Shown piece by piece: positions 52,605 to 61,731 of a stretch of DNA of 64,000 nt. The notes beneath the pieces were generated by a model. The model worked only from the letters and a program-made list of their open reading frames with translations, made no database searches and was not told the DNA's origin. Origin of the DNA: Aliiroseovarius lamellibrachiae (GTDB lineage: Bacteria; Pseudomonadota; Alphaproteobacteria; Rhodobacterales; Rhodobacteraceae). The translations under genes were made by a program, and so were the position numbers. The stretch is taken from contig NZ_JAHEVJ010000002.1 in the NCBI RefSeq assembly GCF_018599245.1, forward strand, positions 1 through 64,000. Direction: 5' to 3'. Position 1 is the stretch's first letter. Every line of letters starts with the position of its first letter.

Positions 52605-53590
52605 GACGGGGTCAGCAACAGCGCGGCTTCGTGTTTGCGCAGCACCCGACGAGCCGTGACATAATCGGCGAATCCGGTTGTTGCGAACTCTGGAAACAGG
52701 GCTCCAAACTCGCAACGTGCATCTTCTGACAAACCTGCACTGTCACCAGGAAGATAGCTTTCGGTTGCAACCCCCTCGGAATAGATCACCTCGTGGCGAT
52801 CAAACATCAGGTGGTAGTAGGTGACCTCGCCGCCCGGCTTTCGAAAGCCCAAGCCAATGTCCGCGAGATAAAGCGCGGGGGCCATCACCTCGGTTTCGCC
52901 AAACAACAATTCTGCGCGCGGGCCGGACAGCAGCACCCGGTGTTGCGCAGACAGCACCAGGTCGCGATCATTGCCGATCGCACCCTTCGGCAGAACCACC
53001 GGGGCGAAATTGCCTTGGGCAGGTACGGTGCGATGGGCCACCCAGCGCAAAGCCTGCGCGCCGTGATCATGGGTCGTTACCAAATCGCCTATCTGAAGAT
53101 CCTCAATGTTTACCCGCCCGGTTGGGGTTTCAATCAAAGTGCCGCGTGCGAAGCACGCAACATATTCATTATATTGGTTGCCCTGACGATAAGACGAGCG
53201 TTCGACGTTAAAGGAATAGCTTTGCCCAGCGACCAAAGGTGCTGTCGATGCCAGCCCTTGTACAGCCCCTTGTTGATACCCATCGCCACCAAAGTGCAAC
53301 GTGGTAACTTTCAACCCGGATCCCGAGTTGATCAGATCATACGCCGCATGTACGTCCGTGCCAGCGCCATAGGTCGTGCCGCCAATCGTGACATCGGCGA
53401 CCAAGCTCTGGCTGTCGTTCACCTCTTGGAACGTCCCTTCGTCGTCCTCAATGGCGATCAAGGTCGGGGTGGCCCCTGGTTTTAGCGTGAGGGTGAACGT
53501 GGGGGTGCCCAGGGCCGCCCCGTTTTGCTCATTTGGTACACCGCCCACAAAATCAGACGGGCTGTAGACGTAGAGATAATGAACAGACAT
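52598..53590 (-). CDS. Hint-domain protein
   Basis: 330 residues. N-terminal half (about 1-145) is a beta-rich domain without a recognised family; then a Hint domain (about 146-300) beginning at Cys146 in VACFARGTLIETPTG, with IEDLQIGDLVTTHDHGAQALRW and the LSAQHRVLLSG motif. This is the roseobacter Hint_2 group, related to inteins and hedgehog autoprocessing domains. Cleavage at Cys146 is possible but the sequence lacks a C-extein, so splicing is not expected. No signal peptide is obvious. Function unknown. Confidence 0.8.
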   Translation of the reverse strand: MSVHYLYVYSPSDFVGGVPNEQNGAALGTPTFTLTLKPGATPTLIAIEDDEGTFQEVNDSQSLVADVTIGGTTYGAGTDVHAAYDLINSGSGLKVTTLHFGGDGYQQGAVQGLASTAPLVAGQSYSFNVERSSYRQGNQYNEYVACFARGTLIETPTGRVNIEDLQIGDLVTTHDHGAQALRWVAHRTVPAQGNFAPVVLPKGAIGNDRDLVLSAQHRVLLSGPRAELLFGETEVMAPALYLADIGLGFRKPGGEVTYYHLMFDRHEVIYSEGVATESYLPGDSAGLSEDARCEFGALFPEFATTGFADYVTARRVLRKHEAALLLTPSH

Positions 53591-53910
53591 GTCTTCGATC
53601 CTTTGGCAGCTACATGGTTAAGGGCGTTGTCTTGTTGCTTGGTTAAAATTTGGGATTGGGTAAGGAAATGTCAGGGGGAAAACCTGCCCCGTGTTGGCAG
53701 ATTACGACTTGAATGTGATGGGTGCGGATTAACTTATTGAAATATAACGTTAAAATTGATGGTCGCGGTTGGGCGCCATTTTGAAAGAATTTCGAAGACA
53801 TAAACGATCCGCGGTAATATCACGGTATTGTCCATTCACGATCACAGTCTTGCCCCATTTGCCCGCGATACAATTCCTCGTTGGGGACAGTATTGTAGAA
53901 AGAAAACAAA
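53591..53910. other. 320-base gap between Hint and LysR genes
   Basis: No gene seen. It is the shared promoter region for divergent transcription; an AT-rich block at about 53730-53760 is the only compositional feature. I could not define a -35/-10 pair with good spacing. Confidence 0.4.
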
Positions 53911-54816
53911 ATGGATCGACTGACCGAAATGGAAGCCTTTGCCACCGTGGTGGACCAAGGCGGATTTACGGACGCGGCACGGAAGATGGGGATTTCAAAA
54001 TCCGCCGTCTCCAAACATGTCTCCAGTCTGGAAGCGCGTTTAGGCGCGCGCCTTTTGAACCGCACCACTCGGCGCGTTAGCCCAACTGAAATTGGGTTGG
54101 CCTATTATGACCGCGCCCGTCGCGTTCTGAATGATGCGGGCGAAGCGGACTCTTTGGTGACATCCATGCAATCTGCCCCCTCGGGCATGTTGCGTATTTC
54201 AGTTGCGACTGATTTTGGCGTGAACCACCTGAGCCCGATTTTGGGTGACTTCTTGCAAGAATTCCCGGACATCAATGTAAACATGGTGCTGAACAACCGC
54301 TATGTTGAACTGATCAGCGAAGGTTTTGATATGGCGATCCGCGTCGGCGAGCTGGAGGACAGCTCACTGCGGGCGCGCAAAATCTCGGCCACCACGCGCC
54401 GGATGGTCGGCAGCCCCGAGTATTTTGAGAAATACGGCCGCCCCGAACGCATTGACGATCTGAATGAACACAAGCTTTTGCATTATTCGAGCCAGAGTTC
54501 GGGCAATATGTGGAAGATCCCCGCACCATCGGGTGAAATTCGCCAAGTGCGGTCAGCCGGTTGGTTGTCAGTGAACGACGGGCAGTCCCTATTGAATGCG
54601 GCCATTTCGGGCCTCGGTATCGCCTATTTGCCCAGCTTTCTCTACGCAGATGCAATGGATCAAGGGTTGATCGAAGATGCGATCCCCGAGCTTCCGATGG
54701 ACACGCAAGGCATCTATGCCATCTATCCACCCGGCCGGTTCACCCAGCCAAAAGTCCGCGCATTTATTGATTTCCTCGTCCACGCCTTTGCGGAAAAAGG
54801 GCCTGACCACTGGTAA
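53911..54816 (+). CDS. LysR-family transcriptional regulator
   Basis: 301 residues. N-terminal winged helix (MDRLTEMEAFATVVDQGGFTDAAR in two helices, SKSAVSKHVSSLEARLGARLLNR) typical of the CrgA/DsdC-like subgroup, and an effector domain (about 90-295; LRISVATDFGVNHLSPILGDF, FDMAIRVGELEDSSL). Target genes are not evident; the nearest divergent gene is the Hint-domain protein. Confidence 0.9.
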   Translation: MDRLTEMEAFATVVDQGGFTDAARKMGISKSAVSKHVSSLEARLGARLLNRTTRRVSPTEIGLAYYDRARRVLNDAGEADSLVTSMQSAPSGMLRISVATDFGVNHLSPILGDFLQEFPDINVNMVLNNRYVELISEGFDMAIRVGELEDSSLRARKISATTRRMVGSPEYFEKYGRPERIDDLNEHKLLHYSSQSSGNMWKIPAPSGEIRQVRSAGWLSVNDGQSLLNAAISGLGIAYLPSFLYADAMDQGLIEDAIPELPMDTQGIYAIYPPGRFTQPKVRAFIDFLVHAFAEKGPDHW

Positions 54817-54876
54817 TCCCAGCGGTCCGCCCGCGACGTCAATCCGAACACTGCCTGTCCTGAAATTGGGACAACT

Positions 54877-54912
54877 GAGCGGCCAAGCCTTTGCTTGTGT
54901 CGCTCTTTTTTT
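54877..54912 (+). terminator. Terminator of the LysR gene
   Basis: GAGCG..CAAGC pairs with GCTTG..CGCTC (small internal loop) around a short loop and is followed by seven Ts. Good plus-strand terminator. Confidence 0.75.
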
Positions 54913-54930
54913 GATTGAGGTATTCTGTGG

Positions 54931-55845
54931 CTACGGCGCTGTGTTCAAGAGGACCGCCTCTACCCGTCGATTGGCATCTTGCCCGGCTTGTGTGAGGTTG
55001 GTGGTGATTGGCGCCAAATACCCGACACCTTCCGCTTGCAAGCGATCACCAGAAATGCCGTGACGTTCGATCAGTCTGGCGCGCACACTCGCGGCGCGTT
55101 TTCTGGACAGGGCGGTGTTCGCGTCCAGACCGCCGACAGCATCGGTATGCCCGACCAAAGCGATGCGCCGATCTGGGTTGGCGGCCAGGTAGCTTGCCAA
55201 TTCTTTCAATCGCGCGATGGACCCTTCGGACAGGGTGGCGGAGCCGGTGTCAAAGTTGACGCCGTCCAAAACGACATGGCCGCGGTTTTCCAAGGCTTGC
55301 CCCAAACTCCCATCGGAGACACGCGGGATATGCGCTGAGGGGGCGGTTGTGGTGATCTCTCGCAGTGCGCTGTTTTGGCTGATCTGCACAAACCCATCGG
55401 ACCCACCATGGCTGACGAGCAGCCCAACGTAGGCATCGCCCTTACGCAACGTGGCATAATGATAGCGGCCCAAATCAATGAACAGATCGGGCGGTGCAAA
55501 CTGTCCCACCGCAAAGCGAAAGTCATAGCCCCCGCATGACACGGCCTGACATTGAAATACAATCTCATGTCCCTCCGCCACGAGCTGTTCTGTCAAAGAG
55601 GTGATCAGTTGGTAATTGGTTTGGGCATCACCTTCGATACGCCAAGCTTGCAGGTGCAGTGTGCCCGGTGCGGTTAACATTGGCACGCCTGCGCCATCAA
55701 ACGGCGCGCGCGCAAAAGTGGCAGGCGCATTTTCGCTCTGGGCGGTCATTTCCGCGCCAGAGGGAAAATCTAATGCGCACACGGGGCCGGCAAACAAAGT
55801 GCCAACCAACGCGCAGCTGATCAAAAAAGTGCGGCTTGAAATCAT
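54931..55845 (-). CDS. OmpA-family outer membrane/peptidoglycan-associated protein
   Basis: 304 residues. Signal peptide (about 1-24, ISSRTFLISCALVGTLFAG), a central domain of about 150 residues of unknown type, and a C-terminal OmpA domain (about 195-300; VNFDTGSATLSEGSIARLKELASYL in part, IALVGHTDAVGG, SRKRAASVRARL) that binds peptidoglycan. Start overlaps the upstream AhpD-like gene's stop by four bases. The tail end of a four-gene minus-strand unit. Confidence 0.87.
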   Translation of the reverse strand: MISSRTFLISCALVGTLFAGPVCALDFPSGAEMTAQSENAPATFARAPFDGAGVPMLTAPGTLHLQAWRIEGDAQTNYQLITSLTEQLVAEGHEIVFQCQAVSCGGYDFRFAVGQFAPPDLFIDLGRYHYATLRKGDAYVGLLVSHGGSDGFVQISQNSALREITTTAPSAHIPRVSDGSLGQALENRGHVVLDGVNFDTGSATLSEGSIARLKELASYLAANPDRRIALVGHTDAVGGLDANTALSRKRAASVRARLIERHGISGDRLQAEGVGYLAPITTNLTQAGQDANRRVEAVLLNTAP

Positions 55846-56417
55846 CGATGTAGGGCGTGGTACGCGTCGTTAGGTTGCATCCCCACCGCAGAGGCCATGC
55901 GGTTGGACATTGAGAAGAAGCCGACCGTTGCGGCAATGTCCCAAATGTCTTTGTCGGTGAAACCGAGAATGCGCATCGCCTGACGGTCGTGTTCATCGAC
56001 TTCGCTGGATGTCTTGGCGACCTTTTCGGAAAAGGCCAACATCGCGTGTTGCCGGTCGTCTATGTCTGCCATGCGCCAATTCATGACCATCGCTTCGCCC
56101 AACAGTGGATTGCCCGACAATTCGCGCACCGCAGCCCCATGGGCCACCTGACAATACCAGCAATTGTTGATTGAACTGACCACCACCGCGATCATTTCGC
56201 GTTCCAGTTTCGAAAGCCCCGACTCGCCCAGCATCAGCTCGTTATACATCGCCATGAACGGGCGCAGCTTTTCCATGTCAAAGGCATAAGCCTTAAGGAC
56301 ATTTGGTACGAGCCCAAGCTTTTCGTCACAAATATCGAAATACTTCTGAATATCTTCGGGTAAGGGGGTGACCATTGGCAGATCCAGCGCCGTGACCCCG
56401 TTATTGTTCTGCGTCAT
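55842..56417 (-). CDS. AhpD-like peroxidase-related (carboxymuconolactone decarboxylase) protein
   Basis: 191 residues, all-helical. The CxxC redox motif with the proton-relay His is present as CWYCQVAHG near residue 75, preceded by MIAVVVSSIN, the AhpD/CMD active-site layout. Such peroxidase-related enzymes reduce hydroperoxides using an unknown donor. Overlaps the OmpA start; preceded by the GNAT gene with a 9-base gap. Confidence 0.86.
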   Translation of the reverse strand: MTQNNNGVTALDLPMVTPLPEDIQKYFDICDEKLGLVPNVLKAYAFDMEKLRPFMAMYNELMLGESGLSKLEREMIAVVVSSINNCWYCQVAHGAAVRELSGNPLLGEAMVMNWRMADIDDRQHAMLAFSEKVAKTSSEVDEHDRQAMRILGFTDKDIWDIAATVGFFSMSNRMASAVGMQPNDAYHALHR

Positions 56418-56426
56418 ATCTGCCTC

Positions 56427-57158
56427 TCAGGATTGTTTCATGCGATAATGATAATGTCCCACCAGATGCATCCCCATATTGGCATAGAGCGGATTGGCGG
56501 CGTGATTGCCCTTGGTCACAATCAAAGACAGGTATTTCGCCCCTTTTTCTTCTGCCCAACGGGCGGCCTGACGCAATAGGTTCTGCGCGGCCCCTTTGCG
56601 GCGCAGGGCTTCGTCCACATGCAGCGCATGCACCATCGCAATCCCATTGTGAATGCCGACAAACCCAACGCCGGCGGGGGTGTCATCGGTGCGCGCCAAT
56701 AGGCCGGTTTTTACGCAATCTGCACGCGCCATCACCGCGCGGCGGTTGGCATTGATGGCCCCGCGTTCCCACAACTCGTTCATAATCGACAGAGGAGGCC
56801 AGACAGCAAAGGCGGACACAGGCGGGGGAGCTTCGCGGGTTAATTCGGCAATTGACATGACCCAAATATTCACCACATCCACCTTGGCATAACTGTGCTG
56901 GGCCAGCATGTCGTCCAGATGTTCGTCGCCTGCACGGATCTGGAACAAGGGGTCTTGGCCGATGGCGCGCATGGCCTCTTCGGCGGCGGGCAAGTCGGCC
57001 TCGGTGGTAGGCCAGTTTTCGGTTGCGGCAGAGACACGTTTGCCGCCGCCTTTGCCATCGCGTATGGCCCAGGCGCCCACCCGTTGGGTGTCGGCGGCGG
57101 GCCAGGTGGCTTCGCACACGTCAATCAGCGTTTCGGGGCTGGGCATATCTTGGATCAT
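56427..57158 (-). CDS. GNAT-family N-acetyltransferase
   Basis: 243 residues: a C-terminal GNAT domain (about 150-240) with AMVHALHVDEALRRKGAAQNLLRQA as the acetyl-CoA-binding Q/R-x-x-G-x-G/A loop (here RRKGAA) and a terminal YANMGMHLVGHYHY strand; the N-terminal 140 residues form a second, degenerate half. Acceptor unknown. GGAGG precedes the ATG. Overlaps the CinA-like gene by four bases. Confidence 0.82.
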   Translation of the reverse strand: MIQDMPSPETLIDVCEATWPAADTQRVGAWAIRDGKGGGKRVSAATENWPTTEADLPAAEEAMRAIGQDPLFQIRAGDEHLDDMLAQHSYAKVDVVNIWVMSIAELTREAPPPVSAFAVWPPLSIMNELWERGAINANRRAVMARADCVKTGLLARTDDTPAGVGFVGIHNGIAMVHALHVDEALRRKGAAQNLLRQAARWAEEKGAKYLSLIVTKGNHAANPLYANMGMHLVGHYHYRMKQS

Positions 57159-57895
57159 GTGTCCTCCGGAAAGGTCTGGGTCAGGGCCGTGGTGGCGCGT
57201 TTTAATTGTTCGGCGTCTACACCGCGCAACACGATATTTGCACCATAAACCCCTTCGTGGTGAAATGGGTAGGACCCGATGGAAATCTCGGGAAATTTTG
57301 CGGCCAGATCGCCCAAAGGCCCGGCAATATCGCCTTCGCCCCGGTTTATCTGAATGGTTTCGGACAAAAGCGGCGCACCACCAGTCAGGCGGGGCAGCAC
57401 GCTGTCGACCATGGCCCGAAAGACGCTGGGCACGCCGGCCATCACATGCACGTTTTGCACAGAGAAACCGGGGGCAACGGAGACCGGATTGTCGATCAAT
57501 GTGGCACTGTCCGGGATGCGGGCCATGCGTTGACGGGCGGCGTTAAACTCTTTTCCGCCTTGCGCATAATGGGCGGCCAAAAGGTCGTAAGCATCAGGCC
57601 GGACATCGATCTGATCGCCGAACGCCTCGGCGATGCAATCGGCGGTGATGTCATCATGGGTGGGGCCAATGCCGCCGGATGTAAACACATGGTCGAACCC
57701 TTTCGACAGGGCTTGCACAGCGCGGATGATCGCTGGCGCATCGTCTGACACCACACGGACCTCTTTCAGATCAATGCCATGTTCGGTCAGCCGACCTGCC
57801 AAATGATACATATTGGCGTCACGGGTGCGACCCGATAGGATCTCGTCTCCGATTACCAACATTGCAGCGGTTGGGTTTGTCACAGAGTTTGCCAT
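57155..57895 (-). CDS. CinA-type molybdopterin-binding domain protein
   Basis: 246 residues, only the MoCF/COG1058 half of CinA. AMLVIGDEILSGRTRDAN start, FTSGGIGPTHDDITADCIAEAFG in part, and IYGANIV-type C-terminal strand. The C-terminal NMN deamidase domain of full CinA is absent. Members of this short type act in pyrophosphate/nicotinamide nucleotide repair or are of unknown role. Head of the minus-strand unit cinA-GNAT-ahpD-ompA. Confidence 0.88.
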   Translation of the reverse strand: MANSVTNPTAAMLVIGDEILSGRTRDANMYHLAGRLTEHGIDLKEVRVVSDDAPAIIRAVQALSKGFDHVFTSGGIGPTHDDITADCIAEAFGDQIDVRPDAYDLLAAHYAQGGKEFNAARQRMARIPDSATLIDNPVSVAPGFSVQNVHVMAGVPSVFRAMVDSVLPRLTGGAPLLSETIQINRGEGDIAGPLGDLAAKFPEISIGSYPFHHEGVYGANIVLRGVDAEQLKRATTALTQTFPEDT

Positions 57896-57933
57896 CGCTT
57901 GCTCCTTTGTCTCCTTCGGTATAGGCCTCAGAC

Positions 57934-58644
57934 ATGGAGTTTCCCACCCCCCTTATACCCGCCCGGCTCATTCGTCGCTATAAACGTTTCCTTGCGGATG
58001 TGACGCTTGAAGATGGTCGCGAAGTGACCGCACATTGTGCCAATCCCGGATCCATGATGGGGCTGGCGGACCCCGGTTGTAAAATCTGGTTGGAACCCAA
58101 TGATGATCCGAAGAAAAAGCTGAAATTTGGCTGGCGTTTGGTGGATCATGAAAACGGCCACTTTACCGGCGTGGACACTTCGGTGCCCAATCGTGCGTTG
58201 AAAGCGGCCCTTGAGGCGCATGAAATCCCTGAGCTCGGCCCCTATGAGACCGTGCGCCCTGAGGTGAAATACGGCGAAAACTCTCGTATTGATTTCTTGC
58301 TGGAAGGGGCCGCGCCTGAAACAGGCCTGACCTATGTCGAGGTGAAATCTGTGACGCTCAACCGCACGCCCGGTCTGGCCGAATTTCCCGACAGCGTGAC
58401 CAAACGGGGCGCTAAACATTTGGCAGAGCTGACCAATATGATGCGCGAAGGCCACCGTGCCGTGATGCTTTATCTCGTGCAGCGGACCGATTGTGATCGG
58501 TTTGATCTGGCGCGTGACATTGACCCAGCCTATGCCGCGGCCTATGAAATTGCCCACGCCGCCGGGGTCGAAGTGATCTGCTACGGCACCAACATCACGT
58601 CCCAAAGCATCGAAATTGGCAAGCCTCTGGCGGTTTTGGCGTGA
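57934..58644 (+). CDS. sfsA: SfsA-family DNA/RNA nuclease-like protein
   Basis: 236 residues, full-length SfsA. The OB-fold N-terminus with LIRRYKRFLADVTLEDG and AHCANPGSMMGL, and a PD-(D/E)XK nuclease-like core with RIDFLLEG, YVEVKSVTL and FPDSVTKRGAKHL. First described as a sugar fermentation stimulator in E. coli; now viewed as a nucleic-acid-binding nuclease. Followed by map with a 39-base gap. Confidence 0.93.
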   Translation: MEFPTPLIPARLIRRYKRFLADVTLEDGREVTAHCANPGSMMGLADPGCKIWLEPNDDPKKKLKFGWRLVDHENGHFTGVDTSVPNRALKAALEAHEIPELGPYETVRPEVKYGENSRIDFLLEGAAPETGLTYVEVKSVTLNRTPGLAEFPDSVTKRGAKHLAELTNMMREGHRAVMLYLVQRTDCDRFDLARDIDPAYAAAYEIAHAAGVEVICYGTNITSQSIEIGKPLAVLA

Positions 58645-58683
58645 ACACCCTATTTAGGGCGAAAGAGAACAAGGAATGCGTCG

Positions 58684-59532
58684 ATGGATGACAAAATGCG
58701 TGTAACCAAAGAAGGCATCCGCCTTTACAACCCCGAAGATTTCGCGGGCATGCATGTGGCGGGAAAACTGGCAGCAGAAATCCTCGACCGGATCGCGCCA
58801 ATGGTTGGCCCCGGTGTGACAACCGCCGAAATTGACGCCGCGATTGAAGCGATGGTGGACGAGGCGGGCGCGGTCTCTGCGACCATCGGTTATAAGGGCT
58901 ATCGGCACGCGTCCTGTATCTCGCTGAACCACGTTGTGTGTCACGGCATTCCTGGGTCCAAAACCCCAAAAGGCAAAAACGAAAAGTCCAAACGCAAACA
59001 TGATGAGCTGATCGACGGCGACATCCTGAATGTGGATGTGACGGTGATTGTTGATGGGTGGTATGGCGACACGTCGCGCATGTATAAAGTTGGCAAGTTG
59101 AAACCCTTTGCGGATCGTTTGGTGCAGGTCACCCATGATGCGCTGATGCTGGGAATTGAAGCGGTCAAGCCGGGCAATACCTTCGGCGATATCGGCCACG
59201 CAATCCAAACCTATGTCGAAGATCAGCGCATGTCTGTCGTGCGTGATTTCTGTGGTCACGGTCTGGGTCGCGTCTTTCACGCGCCGCCCAATGTGCTGCA
59301 CTATGGCCGCGCTGGGTCCGGTCCGACGCTGGAAGAGGGTATGTTTTTCACCATCGAACCGATGGTCAATCTGGGGCGACCCGACACGAAAATCCTTGGC
59401 GATGACTGGACCGCAATCACGCGTGATAAATCGCTGTCTGCCCAGTTTGAACACTCCATCGGTGTGACGGCAGATGGGTGTGAAATCTTTACCCTGTCGC
59501 CAGCGGGCAAGTTTCACCCGACGTGGGGTTAA
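58684..59532 (+). CDS. map: Methionine aminopeptidase type I, with basic insertion
   Basis: Removes N-terminal Met from nascent proteins. 282 residues with the five metal ligands: two Asp in NVDVTVIVDGWYGDTS, His in FCGHGLGRVFH, Glu in FTIEPMV and Glu in SAQFEHSIGV; the catalytic His is in CHGIP. Between HGIP and GDILNVDV there are 21 residues, versus about 8 in E. coli Map; the extra 13 or so (residues about 91-107) are Lys-rich. N-terminal extension of about 20 residues. Start at ATG 58684 has a weak ribosome site. Confidence 0.94.
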   Translation: MDDKMRVTKEGIRLYNPEDFAGMHVAGKLAAEILDRIAPMVGPGVTTAEIDAAIEAMVDEAGAVSATIGYKGYRHASCISLNHVVCHGIPGSKTPKGKNEKSKRKHDELIDGDILNVDVTVIVDGWYGDTSRMYKVGKLKPFADRLVQVTHDALMLGIEAVKPGNTFGDIGHAIQTYVEDQRMSVVRDFCGHGLGRVFHAPPNVLHYGRAGSGPTLEEGMFFTIEPMVNLGRPDTKILGDDWTAITRDKSLSAQFEHSIGVTADGCEIFTLSPAGKFHPTWG

Positions 59533-59565
59533 GAAAGCATGGGCTGATTGCTGGGGCGCGGCGGG

Positions 59566-60135
59566 TTACTCCGCCACCTCGCAAATCGACATAACGGTGT
59601 CGCCATAGCGTCGCGTGTCGAGCAGCTCGATGCCGTCGGGCAGCGTGACCTCGGCGTTTTCTTCCCAGACGATCAACGCGTCAGGGGCCAGCCAGCCCCC
59701 GGCCATCGCTGCTGCCAACGCCTTTTCTCCCATTGCCTTGCCATAGGGAGGGTCGAGAAAGATTAGGTTGTGTGGTGTGCCGTTGGATCCCAATGGCGGC
59801 AGCCTCGTCGCGTCTCGGCTTATCACGGTGATTTCATCCCCACAGCGGCATTTTTCAACGTTTTCCCGGATCAAAGACAGCGCCTTGCGTCCGTCGTCGA
59901 CCAGTGTCACATGGGCCGCTCCGCGCGACAACGCCTCTAGCCCCAAGGCACCGGTGCCCGCAAATAGATCCAGCACATGCGCACCCTCAATCGGGTCGCC
60001 AAATCGCCCGCCGGCCAGCATCGAAAACAGGCTTTCACGCACCCGATCTGTGGTCGGGCGCAAATGCGCACCTGCATCCCCCTTGCCAACACTCGCCAAA
60101 GCCAAGCCGCGAAATCGCCCAGAGATAATACGCAT
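59566..60135 (-). CDS. rsmD: 16S rRNA (guanine(966)-N2)-methyltransferase RsmD
   Basis: 189 residues. MRIISGRFRGLAL start, RPTTDRVRESLFSML, SAM-binding LDLFAGTGALGLEALSRGA and the catalytic FLDPPYG motif. Methylates G966 of 16S rRNA in the small subunit. Normal length. Its ATG overlaps the upstream oxidoreductase stop (TAATG). Confidence 0.95.
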   Translation of the reverse strand: MRIISGRFRGLALASVGKGDAGAHLRPTTDRVRESLFSMLAGGRFGDPIEGAHVLDLFAGTGALGLEALSRGAAHVTLVDDGRKALSLIRENVEKCRCGDEITVISRDATRLPPLGSNGTPHNLIFLDPPYGKAMGEKALAAAMAGGWLAPDALIVWEENAEVTLPDGIELLDTRRYGDTVMSICEVAE

Positions 60136-61340
60136 TACATCAAGGACTTAAGTTCAATGTTTGTGTCCGCCACAGACCCACGGTCGGGGGATTTCCCGCC
60201 CTCAATCAATCGTTTTCCGATCATATAGGCGCGGGGGTCATTCATTGCATCAACAGCCAAAAGAGTGTCGCCCTGATAATACCAATAACTGACCGATCCG
60301 TCCTTGTCGCCGGGGCGCGTGACCACATTGTCATATCCGCTGTTCAGCCCGGCAATTTGCAATTTCACATCGTATTGGTCAGACCAAAACCACGGTTTTG
60401 CGACGTAATCTGCGCCCTCACCCATCATGTTGCGTGCGACGACTTCTGCCTGATCAATGGCGTTTGGTACACTTTCCAACCGAATGCGCCCGCCGCGATA
60501 TGGGAAGGATGCGCAGTCGCCCGCCGCCCAGATTGCCGGGTCAGAACTGCGCCCCTGCGCATCAGTTTTGATGCCATTGTCAATTTCAAGCCCAGCGGCG
60601 TCCGCCAGCGCACTGCCTGGTGCGATGCCCACGCCGACGATCACAAAATCCACCTCAAGTTCAGTGCCATCTGACAAGCGGGCACCTGAAACGCGCCCCT
60701 CACCGGTCAAGGTTTCCAACCCTACGCCCTCAATGATGTTCACCCCGTGTGACGTATGCAAATTGCGAAAATAATCCGAGGTTTCCGGTGCCGCGACCCG
60801 CTGCAAAATCCGGTCGGCCATTTCGACCACGGTCACAGCCACACCCTTTTTGGACGCAACCGCGGCGGCCTCGAGTCCGATGTAGCCGCCCCCCACGATC
60901 AACACCCGACGCCCTTTCGAAAACTCAGGCTCGATCCTGTCAACATCTTCCAACGTGCGCACCACATGCACACCATCTAGCGCGCCACCGATTGCTGCGG
61001 GCAGCCGACGCGGCGTTGACCCTGTGGTCAGGGCCAATTGGTCATATTTCAAACGTTCATCGCCAATCACAACTTCGCGCGCATTTCTATCAATGGCGTC
61101 GACCCGTGCGCCCAATCGAAGGGTGATGTCGTTGTCGGCATAAAAGCTCTCTGGGCGCAGGTACAACCGTTCCAGGGTCATCTCGCCGAGCAAATAGGCC
61201 TTGGACAAGGGGGGGCGTTGATAGGGCGGGGCGGTCTCTTCGCCAATCAAAGTCACCCGCCCGTCAAACCCGGAATTGCGCAGTTTTGCAACCAAAGATG
61301 ACCCGGCCTGACCGGCCCCAATTACAACAATATGGCTCAT
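60135..61340 (-). CDS. Ferredoxin reductase-like FAD/NAD(P) oxidoreductase
   Basis: 401 residues of the rhodocoxin/putidaredoxin reductase group. FAD-binding VVIGAGQAGSSLVAKLR near the start, YQRPPLSKAYL, second Rossmann GRRVLIVGGGYIGLEAAA, and the FAD-contacting IWAAGDCASFPYRG. Would pass electrons from NAD(P)H to a ferredoxin or monooxygenase partner; none is adjacent, so the partner is unknown. Linked by overlap to rsmD, a pairing without clear functional sense. Confidence 0.88.
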   Translation of the reverse strand: MSHIVVIGAGQAGSSLVAKLRNSGFDGRVTLIGEETAPPYQRPPLSKAYLLGEMTLERLYLRPESFYADNDITLRLGARVDAIDRNAREVVIGDERLKYDQLALTTGSTPRRLPAAIGGALDGVHVVRTLEDVDRIEPEFSKGRRVLIVGGGYIGLEAAAVASKKGVAVTVVEMADRILQRVAAPETSDYFRNLHTSHGVNIIEGVGLETLTGEGRVSGARLSDGTELEVDFVIVGVGIAPGSALADAAGLEIDNGIKTDAQGRSSDPAIWAAGDCASFPYRGGRIRLESVPNAIDQAEVVARNMMGEGADYVAKPWFWSDQYDVKLQIAGLNSGYDNVVTRPGDKDGSVSYWYYQGDTLLAVDAMNDPRAYMIGKRLIEGGKSPDRGSVADTNIELKSLM

Positions 61341-61437
61341 CGTTTGTTCCTTTGCTCGGCATGATTTGCACAGCCTAAACCGGGGGGATTACAATTGACA
61401 ACGACCGACCGCGCCTATTCTGTGTCTCTTAGGTAAA

Positions 61438-61731
61438 TTACCCGGCCAACACGTCCATTTTTTTTGCCAATTTCACATCCCGCCCGCTGAGTTCGCCCAC
61501 GTCATGTGAGGTGAGCGTGACCTCTACTCGGTTGTAAACATTGGACCATTCCGGGTGGTGGTTCCATTTTTCGGCAAAAAGTGCAGCACGGGTCATAAAC
61601 CCAAACGCCTCAACAAACCCAGTGAACTTATATGTCTTCACAATGGCGTCACGCCCGTCAATCAACACCCATCCGTTGGTCAAAAGTGGGGGCAGGGCGG
61701 CTGTGCGTTCCTCTTGGGTCAAAAGGCTCAT
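61438..61731 (-). CDS. phhB: 4a-hydroxytetrahydrobiopterin dehydratase
   Basis: 97 residues, full-length PCD/DCoH. The active-site block is present as [16 protein letters not shown] with paired His, then [17 protein letters not shown] (TSHD where the family often has TTHD). Recycles the pterin cofactor of aromatic amino acid hydroxylases, though no hydroxylase is nearby. Start overlaps the stop of the upstream FemAB-like gene (ATGA). Confidence 0.92.
   Translation of the reverse strand: MSLLTQEERTAALPPLLTNGWVLIDGRDAIVKTYKFTGFVEAFGFMTRAALFAEKWNHHPEWSNVYNRVEVTLTSHDVGELSGRDVKLAKKMDVLAG

Noticed and set aside
52598-53590. Hint protein as an intein-containing gene
   Set aside because: The Hint domain is near the C-terminus without a C-extein or a disrupted host protein; a splicing intein is not supported.
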